This document shows, one piece after another, positions 24,732 through 37,000 of a stretch of 64,000 bases of DNA (the first letter of the stretch is position 1; each line of letters starts with the position of its first letter). This DNA comes from Setophaga petechia (taxonomy: Eukaryota; Chordata; Aves; Passeriformes; Parulidae), in contig JANCRA010000003.1 of the NCBI GenBank assembly GCA_024362935.1, positions 2,291,501-2,355,500 of the forward strand, in the 5' to 3' direction. The notes under the pieces are model-generated. The model saw nothing but the letters and a program-made list of their open reading frames with translations, was not told the DNA's origin and did not search any database. The translations under genes and the position numbers were made by a program.

Positions 24732-27700
24732 GTAACTTTGTTTCTAAACAGACCCCTGGCCCCCTTCCCCTTCCAACAATTAAACCCTTAACACATACAG
24801 GCTTTTTAATAGATCTTCAAGTGCCGTTGGCCATCCTGTGTACCTCTGAAAAAGGCACTCATATATGTCCTGAAAAAGTTCTGCCATGAAAGTGCAGCAG
24901 CCTGTAACCCTGAAAATTATTCAGGATGGCAGAGAATTCATTTATGCCCAGTGTTCTTCCTGAGTGTGTTGACAGCACTAACTTCAGACCAGTGAATCCT
25001 GGTTCCTGTCACATGGAGTTAAAGAAAATAACCAGAATATCTTACAAAGTGTCTGTGAAGATGGTAATTTGAGTGCCATTTATAGTTAAGTACAAATCAG
25101 TTAGCTGTGATATTTTATTATCCAATAATAGTAGGGTTACAACTCAATTACTATGATCTTTAAGCACCTGCTTACATATTTACTTATTTGGAAGTATGTC
25201 AGAAGTTTGTCAAAGCTAGTCTTTAAGCATTCATGGCAAACAAAAGCTGGGAACTCATCTTGATAGTAATTTTAAAATTTTTCTTAAACTTTAAATTGAA
25301 ACTGTGAGTCTGGGGCTTTTTGGATCACATAAAAATGATATTTGAAATCAAGTAGTTTCAAATAATTTCTGATTAAAACTGCATTTATAGTGCCTTTTGA
25401 TATTTAAAACCAACTACATCTTGGAGTTTGTTTCTGAAATCTAAGACATGCTGTATGCATTATTTGCATAGGTTAAGTCTATTTTTGAAGTGGACTCCTC
25501 TATATGTTACAAGTCTAGTTATGTGTGTGTATACTTCCAAGAATCCTTAATAGCACACAGGGCACGATAGGCAGAGTTCTCCACAGCTGTGGTAGCAGTG
25601 GTTAGTAAGTTAGAGGAGTACATTATGCACTTTTTTCCTCCTTAACTTGCATGATGGTAACACAGTGCAGCTCCAGAAATTTCACAGAGAACTTGCCTGC
25701 ATGGGAATTTTGGGCTCAGACAAATCCATGCGCAATTTTTACAGCACTCACAACCTGTGTAGGTGCTCCTGCAGAAAGTACCACGTTTTTCCAAGGTTTC
25801 ACTTGCCAGCTCTCAGCAAACTACATCTGTTCTGCTCCTGAACAAATGCCCAGGCAGACATTTGTGTGTTTTAATGCCCACACTTGGCTGAGAAGAGAGG
25901 TTGGTGCACAGTGAGTGCTGGTGTGAGTGTCCCTGGCAGCGTGGCAGGGATGTCCCCGTGCAGTCCCCTGCGGGAGGGAGGTGTCAGCAGAGCAGGGAGC
26001 AGGTTTGCACCAGGAGGAGCTCACTGTGTGTGCCCACCCACAGATCTGCTGAAGAACAAGTGTGCTGTACATTCACACATTGATTCACAGCCTGGGGACT
26101 CTCCTTATCTGGGCAAGAGCTGCCTCCTTATCTTAGATATTGTGTCTGAGCTCAGACAAACCCCTGACCTAGAATATGGAAATACGATGAAGCCAAGGCT
26201 GCATCTTCAGCTGGCCTCATCCTACCCCAGGAATGTTACAGTGAGGAAAGTTGGCATTTTTGTACAGCTGCTTTATTTTGTAAAGGAACAGCCTAAACAC
26301 TGGACCTGCATGTGGTTATGGTAGATACAAGAATTTGGCTGCTGGTACTTTGCATTTATACAAATAGGAAATTTGCAGGAATGATCAAAGTGTGATAATT
26401 GCATAGAGGCAGAAGGATTCTGTATGTAGTTATAAAGCACTTTAATATTAATTTAATGGGATGATGTCTGAACAACTTGAGGAAATATATTGTACTTCCT
26501 CTCAAGGGTCTTTGCTTAATTTTTAGAGTTATCCTCAATCTTTTGTCTGTTGTTGCACAAAAATATTATTTAAAGGAATGATTATTTAGTAAACACTACT
26601 CAACCCAGCAGTGATTTGTATCAGCTGTTAGCAGAATTTGGCCTTTTAGGACTTAAGCATGAGGAAAGTTGAAAGGCCTGAACCAAGGCAGAATTTCAAG
26701 AACAGGAGTTGATAACTTTGTTATATTTAATATATAATTAATTAATGTGCCATTTCATTGTTTCTGAAGTGGATAATGCCTTATTGACTAGTAAGGTAGG
26801 GCTGCTGCAGCATCTGAAACTTTATACACTACAGTGAATAATCTTGCTCTTATCTTAGGATACTATAAGAGTGGCAGTGCTTAACTTTAAAAGCCTGATT
26901 TTTGGCTGAAGGAACTAAAAAATATAAAGAGTACTTTTAGAATGGTCTTACTAATCTGTAATATCAATTTAAATTTAAAATTCATTAAGATGGAAACTTG
27001 GTTAAAATGCATATTACAAATTTTTATGAACTTCAGTACTCAGTGAAGTCCAACAGGTAATGAGAGTCGATCCTTTCGAATGTGCATTTTTTTTTTTCTG
27101 GTTGTATTTTTATCCCCTCAGCCCAGAATATACCTTTATACTGTTAAAAACTAGTGCAAATTTTAAGACTGAATAGGATTTAATAATGATGGTCATCTTG
27201 AATAAGGAGAGATGATTCAGATTTTTAAAAATGTAGAAACTTTTCTACTTACCATGTCCCTTAAGACTCTCCTGATGTGTTTGTGGTCCAGATTTGTAGC
27301 TGCAAGAAATAATGGAAAAAGCAGCAAGTGTGGAGAAGCATCCTTGTGCCATTACTTGCAATAAATCAATGTTACTCCTAAAGTATCATGTGAACTTCAT
27401 GGTAGAAGTGATCAGTCATTCCAAAATGTGTTGCTATTATTTGCACTAATATGTGTTATCAATGTGTTGACTCTAAAAAGAAACTTGTCTAAGCTTTTTT
27501 TTTCTGTTCTCATTTTTTTTTACATAAAACCATCCCTTAATAGATATTCCCTGCAATATTTATACCTATGTAGAGATAAATAATTTTAAGTTAGCTGTTA
27601 TATGTTCCTTCTCTAATTTTCACATAAACAAAGTTCTGGCTTTTTCTTAAACTTTGTATGCAATTCCCATTTTTGAATCCTTTATTTTAGGGTTGTAAGT

Positions 27701-30700
27701 ACATTTTTCCAGTACTTGATGCCATGAAAATGTGTAGAAGGTTTAAAAGTAAATTAAAGACTGGGGGGAGGGTTAAAGGTGTATTGAAACAAGAAAATTC
27801 CAATAAATTAAACACAGCTAGCAGACCGACTCCATTTGTTGTGTCTTCAGTGTTCATTCAGTCTGTATCTATAGTTTTATCAAAATATAAATGTATTCAT
27901 TTAGTGGAGACTGTATGTTAAATGTACTGCAGTTACAGGTTGTGAAACTGTGTAGTATAGGTCAACTATAAATTCCTTATTTTTGTACAGCAGAACTTTA
28001 GAACTAGCACAATGTAGCATATTCTAGATGTTCAAAATTGCACAATAAAGGAACTTGGCAAACCAAATCTGAGATCTTGGCTTCTTATTCAGATTTAAGA
28101 TTCATAGATTATTTCTTTGCTAAATGTAAGATGGTAAAATGAACTTTGGCTGTAGATTTTGAGGAAATGGCAAGTTTTTGAGGTGTCTCTGGTGTGCAGT
28201 GTCATGTATTTAAAATTTAAGTTTTGAAGTTAACAGCTTAAATCTTTGTGCTGCAGAGTTTGATGCTGGTTGAGGACTAGGCAGTGTTTCCACTATACCT
28301 TGCAAATAATTTACACAGCCTGACTGCAAAACAGAGCTGATGGGTTTTGTAAACACACACAGCCCTGAAAACCATTACATACACAAAAAGTAATTCACAA
28401 TTGTTTTTTAGGTTTTGTTTTGTTTTGACTAAAAAGGACTGGATACATGTTGGTTTTAAAAGCTTTCAATGTGCCTTATCTCACAAATTATAAAATGGAA
28501 ACTTGGTACTTAAATATTTTTCAAAAGTGGTACTGATGAATTCCAACTACTTTCAAACTGTGTAAATGTTTTATTAGATGAAGAACAGTGTGCATGTACA
28601 TACATGCATGTCTAGATGTGCACATATGTACACATTGTTGTATGCATGTTGCAGTATTCACTTGAAGATGAAAAGCACCAGGTCTTAATAATTCACATGT
28701 TTTGCAACTTCTGAGAGCTCATGTTTACAGAGAAATGAATGAGATGCATTTTAAAAAATGTTCTTGTTCTTTAAATTTCATAAAATGCCTGTTTAAGGAA
28801 TGACTCTTCATACTTCTTCTGGTATGATCTTGAATGTCTTGAATTCAAATAAAACTGTGTGCTTTTGACTTGAGGAGGAAAGTGAAAAAAGCAAACACAC
28901 AAAAAAAAAAAAAAAGAAAGCCAAACCAACCAGGCCTAAGAATAAAGTTAAAGAATTAATGTCTTGACAAATGTGGTTGTGGCTACAATACAGATTCTCT
29001 TCACCCAGAAGCTGGAGTGGATCAGCTTTAAGTTTCTGCCCTGAATTTAAATATCTCCTGAGTTGAAGATGAAACTGTCAATTAGATGTCCCTGGCTTTT
29101 AATTTATGTGTAATAGTCCTTAAAATTTGCATGTTACTGTAATGCAGTGAGGTACAAGTATTGGTTAATACACATACAGCCATGGGAATTACTTCTGACA
29201 TGTCTAACCTATTATTTTTTGAAAATACTATGTTTTCTGTGATGGCAATAATATTTTATCTTGTGTTGCAGTGATAAAGCTGATGTTAATATCTGCCCCA
29301 TGCCTTGGGAAGATATTACATTTTCTGTCTTATGTATAGCAGGAAAGCCATTAAAGATTTTTTTCCCCACTGTTATTAGGTAGCTGTGTATTTCTAAAAC
29401 CAAGTCAGCATGTGAACAGCAGTAAATCTGTGTCAAATCTGTTACAGATTTTTACTTATGGAACCAAAGTTAACAATTACCATGTTGAGTACGGTCTGTC
29501 GCTTTAATTTTATTTTTTTTTTTTCATTTTATTTTTTAATGTTAAGCTGCCTTTTTTATAAAACTGAGTGTTTCAATCTTTTGAAGTTAAATTTGGACTG
29601 CACTTACAAAAAAAGTACTTCTGATTCCCAGAGATCATAAAGAAGCAGGGTGAAGGAGTGCCAGACTTAGTCCACGTGATGCGTACGTTAGCAACCGAGA
29701 GCATCCCAAACCTCCCGCCGGGGGGGGAGCTGGCAAGCAAGTGAGTTCACATCAGTGTCCGTGTGGGGTTGGGCTGAAATCACTTTGTGACTGCAAGGCC
29801 ACTCTTAAAAAAGCTGGGGGGCAGGGAGGGAGGAAGGGCACAGGACAAAAGGTGATGATCTGTTCTCCAGTTTTTATTACTCAGTTGTTCTGGATGAAAA
29901 GGACAAGCCTAAGAATGGAGTTGACTGTGAATCATTGCAAAAATTAAATGTCAAACTGTAGTTTTTGGGAAGGAATGAGGGGTTTTTAAGGGTGGCCTGA
30001 GTGTCTGTTTTTTGTAATTAACTGGGGGGATGTTACATTTGAATATGTGAAAATAATGCCCTGACTTTAATTACTTGAAGTGTTATACACTTCAACAAGA
30101 AGTGATATGCATAAAATGTTTTGCTTGGCAGCTTTCTTTTCTTGTCTGTAGCCATGTTGTAATTGCTTAAAAATTTGCTTTTGTTCCTCTCTGCTTGTGA
30201 CAAATCTGAAAGCGAGATAGAAATCTATCAAAAAAGAAAAGTGGGAAGTTAAATTTGTAGTTTTATATAGCTGACTTTGTCCTTGAAGGTTTCAGTGGTG
30301 ATGCTCTGTGGTTTCTCAAATATTCAGTCTTTAAGGAAGCAATGTGGTCAGCTTGTTTGCACCCCAAACCAAGAGCTTTTTGATTCAAAAGATTCTTCAT
30401 GGGCCTGTGCTGTGTTAAAAAGGATTGGGCACATGTGATACAGAGTATGATTTTTGTATTGTTACACCAAAACATCAGGACTTGAGACACGTAATTGAAT
30501 AAATTATAAATTTAAAAATTGAATAAATTGATTAAATTATAAAGTGATAACTGTAAAGATGGCTTCTAGAAAACAAAGTTATAGGAACTGTTTGACTAGG
30601 AGAAGAAGAGATGGCAATTTAAAGTATAATAGGATCTGCTTAGGATGGGCTGCTGTACTCTCAAAGTATGAGTGAGTCAGTTACTCATGAAATGCAGCAT

Positions 30701-33700
30701 ACAAATTGATTTTTCTTCATCTCCTTTGGCTGGAAGTGGCATCATGGCTGTGAAGAAATGCTGAAGTGATGTGACTTCAGCAGGATTTTGTCTCTCAGTG
30801 ATGCTAGTTTGAATAGGGACTTAGAGAAATATTGATTTAATTGGATATTTATGTAACTTAAAGCACTGTTGCCAATTTGGAAGGAAAATAATGCTTTCCA
30901 AGAAACCTGCCTGTATTTAGAACCAAAGATACCCATTTCTTGAAAGATATGGGAAACTTTCCAATCCATATGTGTAATGTACCTTGGTGTAATTGCTTGA
31001 TTTTATTGCTTTAAATCCAACCTCTTCTCTCATGCCCTATAACCATTCACTCTGATATTTATCCGTGGTAGTTGCTGACTCTTGAGTGTTGCAGGATGAT
31101 TACAGAGCTTGTCATCTGCTTTTTTCTTCTCTGGCACTCCTTTGTGATTGCTGTGCATGCATTCATCAGCACTTTAAAGGTTGCTCTTTGAATTTTGCTT
31201 TGCACCACAATCTGCTACTTCATCTTACTTGGTTCTGCAGAAGGGGATCCAAAAGAAAGTTGCATTTAAAGTTCAATATGTAATTTCTGGTTTTTACTCC
31301 CCTCTTTCCTTCCTGATCTCCCTTCAAAGTTTTTTCCTTATATACTGGGAAAGGCATAGACAGCTTCTTCCTTCAGCCTCACATTCACTTATGTTTTGTT
31401 TTTTGGGGTTTTTTTATTACCAGTTTTCAAGGGGTTTTTTAAGTCTCAGTTTTTCACCCTATATTAAAACAAATAAATAAAAATCATGTTGCTCATTTAC
31501 ATGTTGATTGCAAATGTATTCATATTTTATCAATCTATTTCTTACAAATTTTCTATCACTATTAGAAAAATCAAGAATCTTAGAGATGAAGGTTAATTTT
31601 AAGCTATCTTAAATATGCTAAGCAGGGGCCTTTTTAAAAGGAGGTTACTAAAAAAATGCTTGAATAATTTTTTTGTATTATTTTACCAGACAAAATTTAT
31701 CTCATTCTGAAGATACAATACACAAACCTACAAATTTTATTTATTTATATATATGTTTGGGGCTTTTTTTGTTTGTTTTTTTTCATTTGTTTTGTTTTGT
31801 TTTTGTATTGATGTTGTTGATTTCTTTGATAAAAAAATTGCAGGACAGTATTGGCCATGTCATTGTAGAAGAATACTGTTCTAGATCTATTAGATCTATT
31901 TTTTTCATGTTTGCACATGGAAAGTGCATTTTTAGGACATAACACAAACAGAAATGTACTTCAGAATGGTTTTTTTTGTGTCCAGAAAAATAACACAACA
32001 CTGTTCCCCTATGGAAGTGATACATAATACATGCCATACTACACTACTACCACAGTGATTTTTTGGCACAAATGACCAGGACATTCAGTGTCCATTGAGG
32101 TTTCTGCTGCCCTTTCTCAAAGGCAAGACCTGACTTTCAGGTTTTGCTCCTCTCCTGCTGAACTCCAAGGGATATTCAGCCTTGTTTGTCTAAAGCCTAA
32201 AGGATTTAAAAATTTTAAAGGATTTTTTGAAAAATCATTTTTTAAAAAAAAGTTTTAAAGTGCTAACTTGCAGTTAAAATGGTTCTGTGAATTTAGAATC
32301 TTCTAAAGTTTGCATTTAAATTAAAATTGGGAATTTAACTTGGAAAACAAAAGGAAAACACAGCCTTAAAATCTTGTGGGTTTTTTGTTTTTCTTGCCCT
32401 AGACGGAGTGTGATTGAAGCTGTGTATAACAGACTGAACCCCTACAGGAATGATGATGCTGTAAGTATCCTTTCTCTTGCATTCTCTTTCTCCCCACCCC
32501 AATTATTTGAGCTGTTTTGTAAAGAAAGATACTGCAAATTTCTGTTAAAGACCCTTTCTCCCAAGAAAGGAATAACACTGTTGTGCTTTTTGGACTGTGT
32601 TTTGTAATTGTTTTCTGCTGCCTTCTGCTGATCATCATCTCAAAACTCCAGTAGGGTTGATTCATTTGTCTCTGGCATTTCATTATTTCAGTCCTGCTTG
32701 GGTTTCCAAGTGCTGCCAAATGGTGGAAAGAGTCGTGGGGGGCTTTTTTTCCCTTTCTTTATAGGACACGTTTTTTCCTAAATATCAAGAAGAAAAATGC
32801 TATATCTAAAGGTTAAATGGACATGTTAAGAATATATTAGTTTACCAAATGGACTGTGTAAACACTTTTATTCTTAAGCATAGAGCATCTTACAGCAAGC
32901 AATCACTTTGGGTTCTTATATGTCAGTGCTGAGAGAGACATAAATCCACTGTCAGGATGAGGGGAGGAAAAAACAAACAGTGAACATGAGCATGACCCCA
33001 GTGGCAGTTTGATCAGCAGAAACAACATTCTGTCACTGAAAATACAGTATCTCATGGAGCAGTTAAACTGATCCTTTAACTATCAGCAGAAATTTCTTCC
33101 ATGCTTGGATGTGACAGAAGTGAAATGCAGCCAGACATAAAGATTGTGCGTTGGCCTTACAACTGTGCACTAGTTTTATTTGGCAGCCCTCATTCTATTT
33201 TTAGCATTAAAATTCCTAAATAGGGGCTGAAAGAGGATGCTTTACCTTCAAAATACATTCTGTGGTATGTTGCTGTTCTACAAATGTACAGTACACAAAC
33301 TTGGTGATCTTGTTGGCAACTGGGATACAGAAATTTGCATATGGAATAGTTGGCAAGCAGCTCCTGCATTTTTACTCATGCTGCTTTTATTCTTCATTCT
33401 TGAAACAACCATTTTGCTCCTTCATGTAATTGCTCTCCTTTGCTACTTCTGGTCTTGAAGGAAAAGCTGGAGGTGGTACTTTTGCAAAGGGCAATTTCAG
33501 TTTGTGTTTTTTTAACTACACCTCCGTGCCAACTGTTCCTCTCTGGCTTGTAATGGATTCTGTGTGCAAGATTGAATGAAGGGTGCAGAACTTCAGTGTT
33601 AAGAAATTATCATGTGTGGCATTGCTAGAGACTTAATTAGCCTCTCTCCTCTCCAAGGAGTCACTAAGGCAGTGCTTTTGAAGAAAAGTAATATTCCTAC

Positions 33701-34829
33701 CTCCTGCAGGCTCAGTAATGATGGGGAGGTGTAGCTGTGGAAACACCAGGATGAGCTGTTGTAAAAGCCCATCCTGCCCCTTAATTGCTTAGGGAAAAGG
33801 AGGAGGTGTTGCTGAAAACACCAAAGGTGGTGCACAGGAGCAGTTTGCTCTGACTCCTGTGCTGCTGATTCAGCTCTTATTCCAGCTGCAGAGCTGTGGC
33901 CCCACTTGCTGATTAACCTGTGAGCCCACCTGATGAGGTGCAGAAAGCTGAATACAGAGCAGTCTAAGCAAGGGAAAAGGGAACAGGCCTGACACAAAGT
34001 CAAATGGATTAAAAAACACTTGGTAAAATTAAATACTGGTTAAACCAGGATTTGGTTAAACATTTGTCAGGCTTGTGGTGGTTATACAAAATCTGCTGTT
34101 GCCTGTGGGCCTAAATGGAATGAATTTTTGGGACACTCGGGTGTTGGATAGATTGAAATACCAAGTGGCATGACCATACAATTATGATTTGGAGCACAGC
34201 ATGTTTCTACTTTCAGTATTTTTATTTTTGTTACATACATTTATTTTTTTCCCCTTGCAGTTTTATTACCATCCAAAATTACAATTTCCTTCTGTTGCCT
34301 AAACTACACTTCTGTAGCCTTAAATTAAAAGTGTTAAAATAGCTCTGAGTTATAACAGGGTGTCAGTTGATGTCTGTATCTTCCCATGCAACGAGGGAGG
34401 GCTGAGAAGACAAAAGATGATAATGGTGATAACACATGACATGAGCACATCCTGCTCTTTTCTCACACCTGTGAGCTGAGTGTATCCATTTTGTATTATT
34501 TCTAACTACTCAGGAAATAGCTAGAAAGGCTCTGGAAATGCTTTTGAGTAACATGCCTAGGATCTTATTTTCAGGATTGATGAAACACTTGGTCATATTT
34601 TGAAATTTCTTGATTCTGATGTTTTGTTAATTAAGAATATGTGGGGTTTAGATACTTTTTAAAAGCTGTTTCTGAAAGGGGAGAGAAAAGAGACTCCTGA
34701 AATGATTTAAGTCTTTACCCTTTTCAGTCTGGATTATCCAGAAACGGCCGCAAGGATGGGCACTCCAGACTTTAAAGGGTTCCTTCTTTTTTCTTTAAGG
34801 ATTCTGCCTCAACTGATGATATGTGGTAA
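22028..34829 (+). CDS. PPM1A: PPM1A, protein phosphatase Mg2+/Mn2+ dependent 1A (PP2C-alpha), isoform alpha-1, spliced
   Basis: The spliced CDS joins 22028-22861, 24591-24708, 29632-29740, 32403-32460 and 34800-34829. That is 1149 nt, 382 residues plus TAA, equal to mammalian PPM1A. The family enzyme is a monomeric cytosolic and nuclear Ser/Thr phosphatase that dampens p38/JNK, AMPK, CDK and SMAD2/3 signalling. Visible PP2C residues are R33 (phosphate), E37-D38, D60-G61-H62, D239 in ACDGIWD, and D282 in GSRDNMS; the aspartates bind the two metals. Gly2 in MGAFLDKP fits the known N-myristoylation. The catalytic fold spans about residues 23-290, and exons 3 end to 6 encode the C-terminal helical domain ending in STDDMW. 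An in-frame TGA at 22013-22015 and a strong Kozak context (CACCATGG) fix the start. All exon phases close without frameshift. Assignment to PPM1A rather than PPM1B rests on the remembered full-length match and the alpha-specific C terminus. Confidence 0.97.
22862..24590 (+). other. PPM1A: PPM1A intron 2
   Basis: A 1.73 kb AT-rich intron between donor GTAGCC and acceptor TTTCCACCAG. If retained, the frame continues [14 protein letters not shown] and stops at 22904-22906. No repeat or gene is recognised inside. Confidence 0.85.
24591..24708 (+). CDS. PPM1A: PPM1A exon 3
   Basis: The exon follows the acceptor TTTCCACCAG and starts in phase 0 with GGAAGTCGAGAC (G279-S-R-D282). D282 is the last conserved metal-binding aspartate of PP2C. 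It continues [20 protein letters not shown], the end of the catalytic sheet, into the helical linker [13 protein letters not shown]. It is 118 nt and ends after GAA G at the donor GTGGAT (24709), leaving phase 1. That donor is weak, which fits the alternative read-through end annotated separately. Confidence 0.95.
24732..28070 (+). other. PPM1A: Putative alternative 3'UTR of the short PPM1A isoform (also intron 3)
   Basis: This AT-rich stretch has no recognised repeats and no credible ORF. It follows the short-isoform stop and contains AATAAA at 27360, 27802 and 28044. The last one is followed within 20-160 bases by GT-rich sequence, as at cleavage sites. In alpha-1 transcripts the same DNA is spliced out as the first part of intron 3 (24709-29631). 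The exact 3' end is inferred. The rest of the intron (28071-29631) holds an A-rich run near 28900 and no gene I can support. Confidence 0.55.
28044..28049 (+). terminator. Polyadenylation signal AATAAA, candidate end of the short isoform
   Basis: A canonical AATAAA lies in CACAATAAAGGAAC, downstream of an A/T-rich region and upstream of GT-rich sequence around 28150-28210. It is the last canonical signal of the putative 3.3 kb alternative 3'UTR. Confidence 0.5.
29632..29740 (+). CDS. PPM1A: PPM1A exon 4
   Basis: The acceptor is GATTCCCAG at 29631. The exon is 109 nt, entering in phase 1 and leaving in phase 2 at donor GTGAGT (29741). It encodes [20 protein letters not shown], then [17 protein letters not shown], part of the C-terminal helical domain specific to animal PPM1A/PPM1B. 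The family places substrate-selectivity and regulatory contacts in this domain. The exon has several CpGs and a C/G-rich end (CCGCCGGGGGGGGAG) in otherwise AT-rich intron DNA. Confidence 0.95.
29741..32402 (+). other. PPM1A: PPM1A intron 4
   Basis: A 2.66 kb intron from GTGAGT to CTTGCCCTAG. It contains T/G-rich simple sequence at 31730-31830 (repeats of the TTTTGT type) and no recognised exon or mobile element. Confidence 0.85.
32403..32460 (+). CDS. PPM1A: PPM1A exon 5
   Basis: This 58-nt exon lies between acceptor TTCTTGCCCTAG (32402) and the strong donor GTAAGT (32461). Together with the two bases carried from exon 4 it encodes [20 protein letters not shown] and ends in phase 0. The [12 protein letters not shown] stretch is a hallmark of the PPM1A/PPM1B C-terminal helices. 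Because it ends in phase 0 it could join any downstream phase-0 acceptor, which matters for the candidate exon near 42.56 kb. Confidence 0.95.
32461..34799 (+). other. PPM1A: PPM1A intron 5
   Basis: A 2.34 kb intron from GTAAGT to TTTCTTTAAG. A second good-looking acceptor, TTTCCCCTTGCAG, ends at 34260, but what follows has no continuing frame related to PPM1A. I treat it as a decoy or untested alternative. No mobile element is recognised. Confidence 0.85.
34800..34829 (+). CDS. PPM1A: PPM1A exon 6, coding part (alpha-1 C terminus)
   Basis: After the T-rich acceptor TTTCTTTAAG (34799) the frame reads DSASTDDMW and stops at TAA 34827-34829. The STDDMW end is the characteristic PPM1A alpha-1 C terminus and completes the 382-residue product. 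The exon continues into the 3'UTR. The nine-residue coding part is too short to be found without the homology. Confidence 0.93.
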   Translation, partial: DSASTDDMW

Positions 34830-35713
34830 AACTGCTCATCTAGCTGTGGAGTTCACCTTTCATCCTGCAAATGAAAGTGCAGCCCAACCTCAGTGACCCT
34901 TCTTAACATCCATCCTCAACCTTAATTAAAGAAGGGAATATGATGTGTTGGTGAGAGTGACTACAGCAGTACAACATCTAGCCCAGGAACTGATCTTTTT
35001 TTGTAAAACAGACTTCTGTAAACGTGATTTCAAACCATAAATTCATGTTGTAAATCAAGACTCCAGCAATTTATGTTGTATGATTTTGTTTTTGTAAAGT
35101 GCAATTGTCTTTGTACAAATGCTCATATTTAATTATGAACCGCTTTAAATCACTATAAAGGTTAGAAGAAATGTTTTGGCTTGTGTGATGCAACAATATA
35201 TATCCCTTTTAAAAATCATGTTGTGGTTTTGGATTGCAAGGAGCAGCAGCCTAGCCAGCTAGGTGCTCAAGAGGTGCACAAAACTGTTAAAGATAACTTT
35301 TTTGGTTTATATGAAAGCTGAACTCATGGGCAACCTACCAGATATTACAGTGTGTGAATTTCACTTGGCAATGGAAAAATAACTTAGGAGTAGTGCACAT
35401 TCTTCAACAAACAACATCATTTTCTTGGATGCACTCCTGCTCTCACGTTGAGTCGAAGGGATTTGTGATTTTGAGTTCAGTGGGAGTTAAATCATGCCCT
35501 GTTAACAGTATCCTGTTCATACATGTACCAATCTTGGGATTAGAACACCTTGGTTCTTTGCACCTCTTTTTCATTAACCCTTACCTGAAATTACTAATCA
35601 CTGAGCACGAAGACAACTTTCTACATAAAGTAGGAGTCTGCAGCATTTTTACAATCCTGATTGGCTGGGTCTGCTGCTGTTCCAAGAAAAATACTCTTGA
35701 ATTCCATTTTATC

Positions 35714-35719
35714 AATAAA
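35714..35719 (+). terminator. Polyadenylation signal AATAAA (proximal, PPM1A 3'UTR)
   Basis: Canonical signal in ATCAATAAAGCTTG, 885 nt after the alpha-1 stop. It is followed by T-rich sequence. Use is inferred. Confidence 0.45.
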
Positions 35720-36792
35720 GCTTGATTTAACAAACAAGACATTTACCCATAAATGTGTAATTCCTTCTTTTCCTGCCTTTTAAAGTGTCAGTGCCATTGT
35801 AAATGATATTTTACTTGTGGAAGAATATTTTTCTTAATTGGTAGCCCATTTTTAAAATGGGAAGGATTTTGATTATTGCCCAAGACATAGCCATATGCTA
35901 GAGGATGATGTGGGATTAATCCGTTACCCTATTTTTTATAAATGTGGGTTTTTTCAGGCTTTTTGGTGTTGTTTTTTTTTTTTTTCCCTCCCTACTGAAG
36001 ATGTGCATTGGTTTGAATTTGCCTACTGTTTGATAAAAATACATTTGTCAAAGCCTGACAATCTTTAACATTTTATGGTGTGTGTTTTTAATTGACCCAC
36101 TTACTTAGAATGAGAGACTAGTGGTTAAACAGTACTTGTGATTTGAGGTATAGCATGTTGACAATATTTAACTGTTTGTTGTTTAAAATTCTAATTTAAA
36201 ATTTTATAAGATAATAAACTAATTTGATTTAAGCTTAGCTTTCTCCCATTGAGCATACGAAAATTAAGTTTTCAAGTCAGTCGTGTTTGCAAAACTGCTG
36301 TTTTGTGCACCTTGTATTGTCTTTTTGGTTGAGAATATTGTATTTAATATGTAGTTTACTCATTTAGTAGGCAGATTCCTCAAAAGGAAAATCAGTAAAA
36401 CAAGTAGATTGTAACATTTACTGCAGTTAAACAGAATCAGAACTTGGTGTATAATTACTTTTTGATAGGAAAATGTAGTACAATGCATTTTGCTATATTT
36501 GTCTTTCCCTAACTTTGACATATACATATTTGTATATATAGCCTTAAAACTAATGCAGAGTTAGGGAACACTGAACAGTGAAAAAGTAACTTATAGTGTC
36601 TTGGAACTAAGTATAGTATATACCAGCAAACTTTTCTTTTATCCCTCTTGTCTATGTGGGGTGCTTAAACGTAACTTCATTGTATTCAGTTTGTAATCTG
36701 TTCAAGCATGAATGAAGAAAACATAAGCACTATTTGTATTTATAAATTTATAGCAATTTTTGCTTAAAGAACCAGTTCCTTACCTACCTATG

Positions 36793-36798
36793 AATAAA
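36793..36798 (+). terminator. Polyadenylation signal AATAAA (distal candidate, PPM1A 3'UTR)
   Basis: Canonical signal in TGAATAAATGCTTA followed within 30 nt by TTTTGTTGT, a typical downstream GU/U-rich element. It is a good candidate for a 2 kb 3'UTR end. Confidence 0.5.
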
Positions 36799-37000
36799 TG
36801 CTTAAAATGTCTAATTTTGTTGTAGAGTGCAAAACTATAATGATGTTAAGTTATAGCTTCACAGGCACCTAATTAAGGAGCATATTTAATAATACATGGC
36901 GTATTAGTGCGAAAAGCTCAACTTAATTTAGGACTAGGCAGATAAAAGTTCTGTCCTTTTTTTTTCATAGAGACTAAAGTTTAGTTTTGGAAACTGCAAA

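Larger units (their letters stand above)
34830..37000 (+). other. PPM1A: PPM1A alpha-1 3'UTR (end uncertain)
   Basis: This AT-rich sequence follows the stop, has no credible ORF and no recognised repeats. Canonical AATAAA signals occur at 35714, 36213, 36793 and 37338, and TGTATATA at 36531 fits the Pumilio motif. Mammalian PPM1A mRNAs have long 3'UTRs, so the end could lie at any of these signals or further downstream. The boundary given is only a working estimate. Confidence 0.6.

Noticed and set aside
34248..34260. Acceptor-like TTTCCCCTTGCAG in intron 5
   Set aside because: The following sequence has no PPM1A-like frame, while the true exon 6 at 34800 restores the known STDDMW end.
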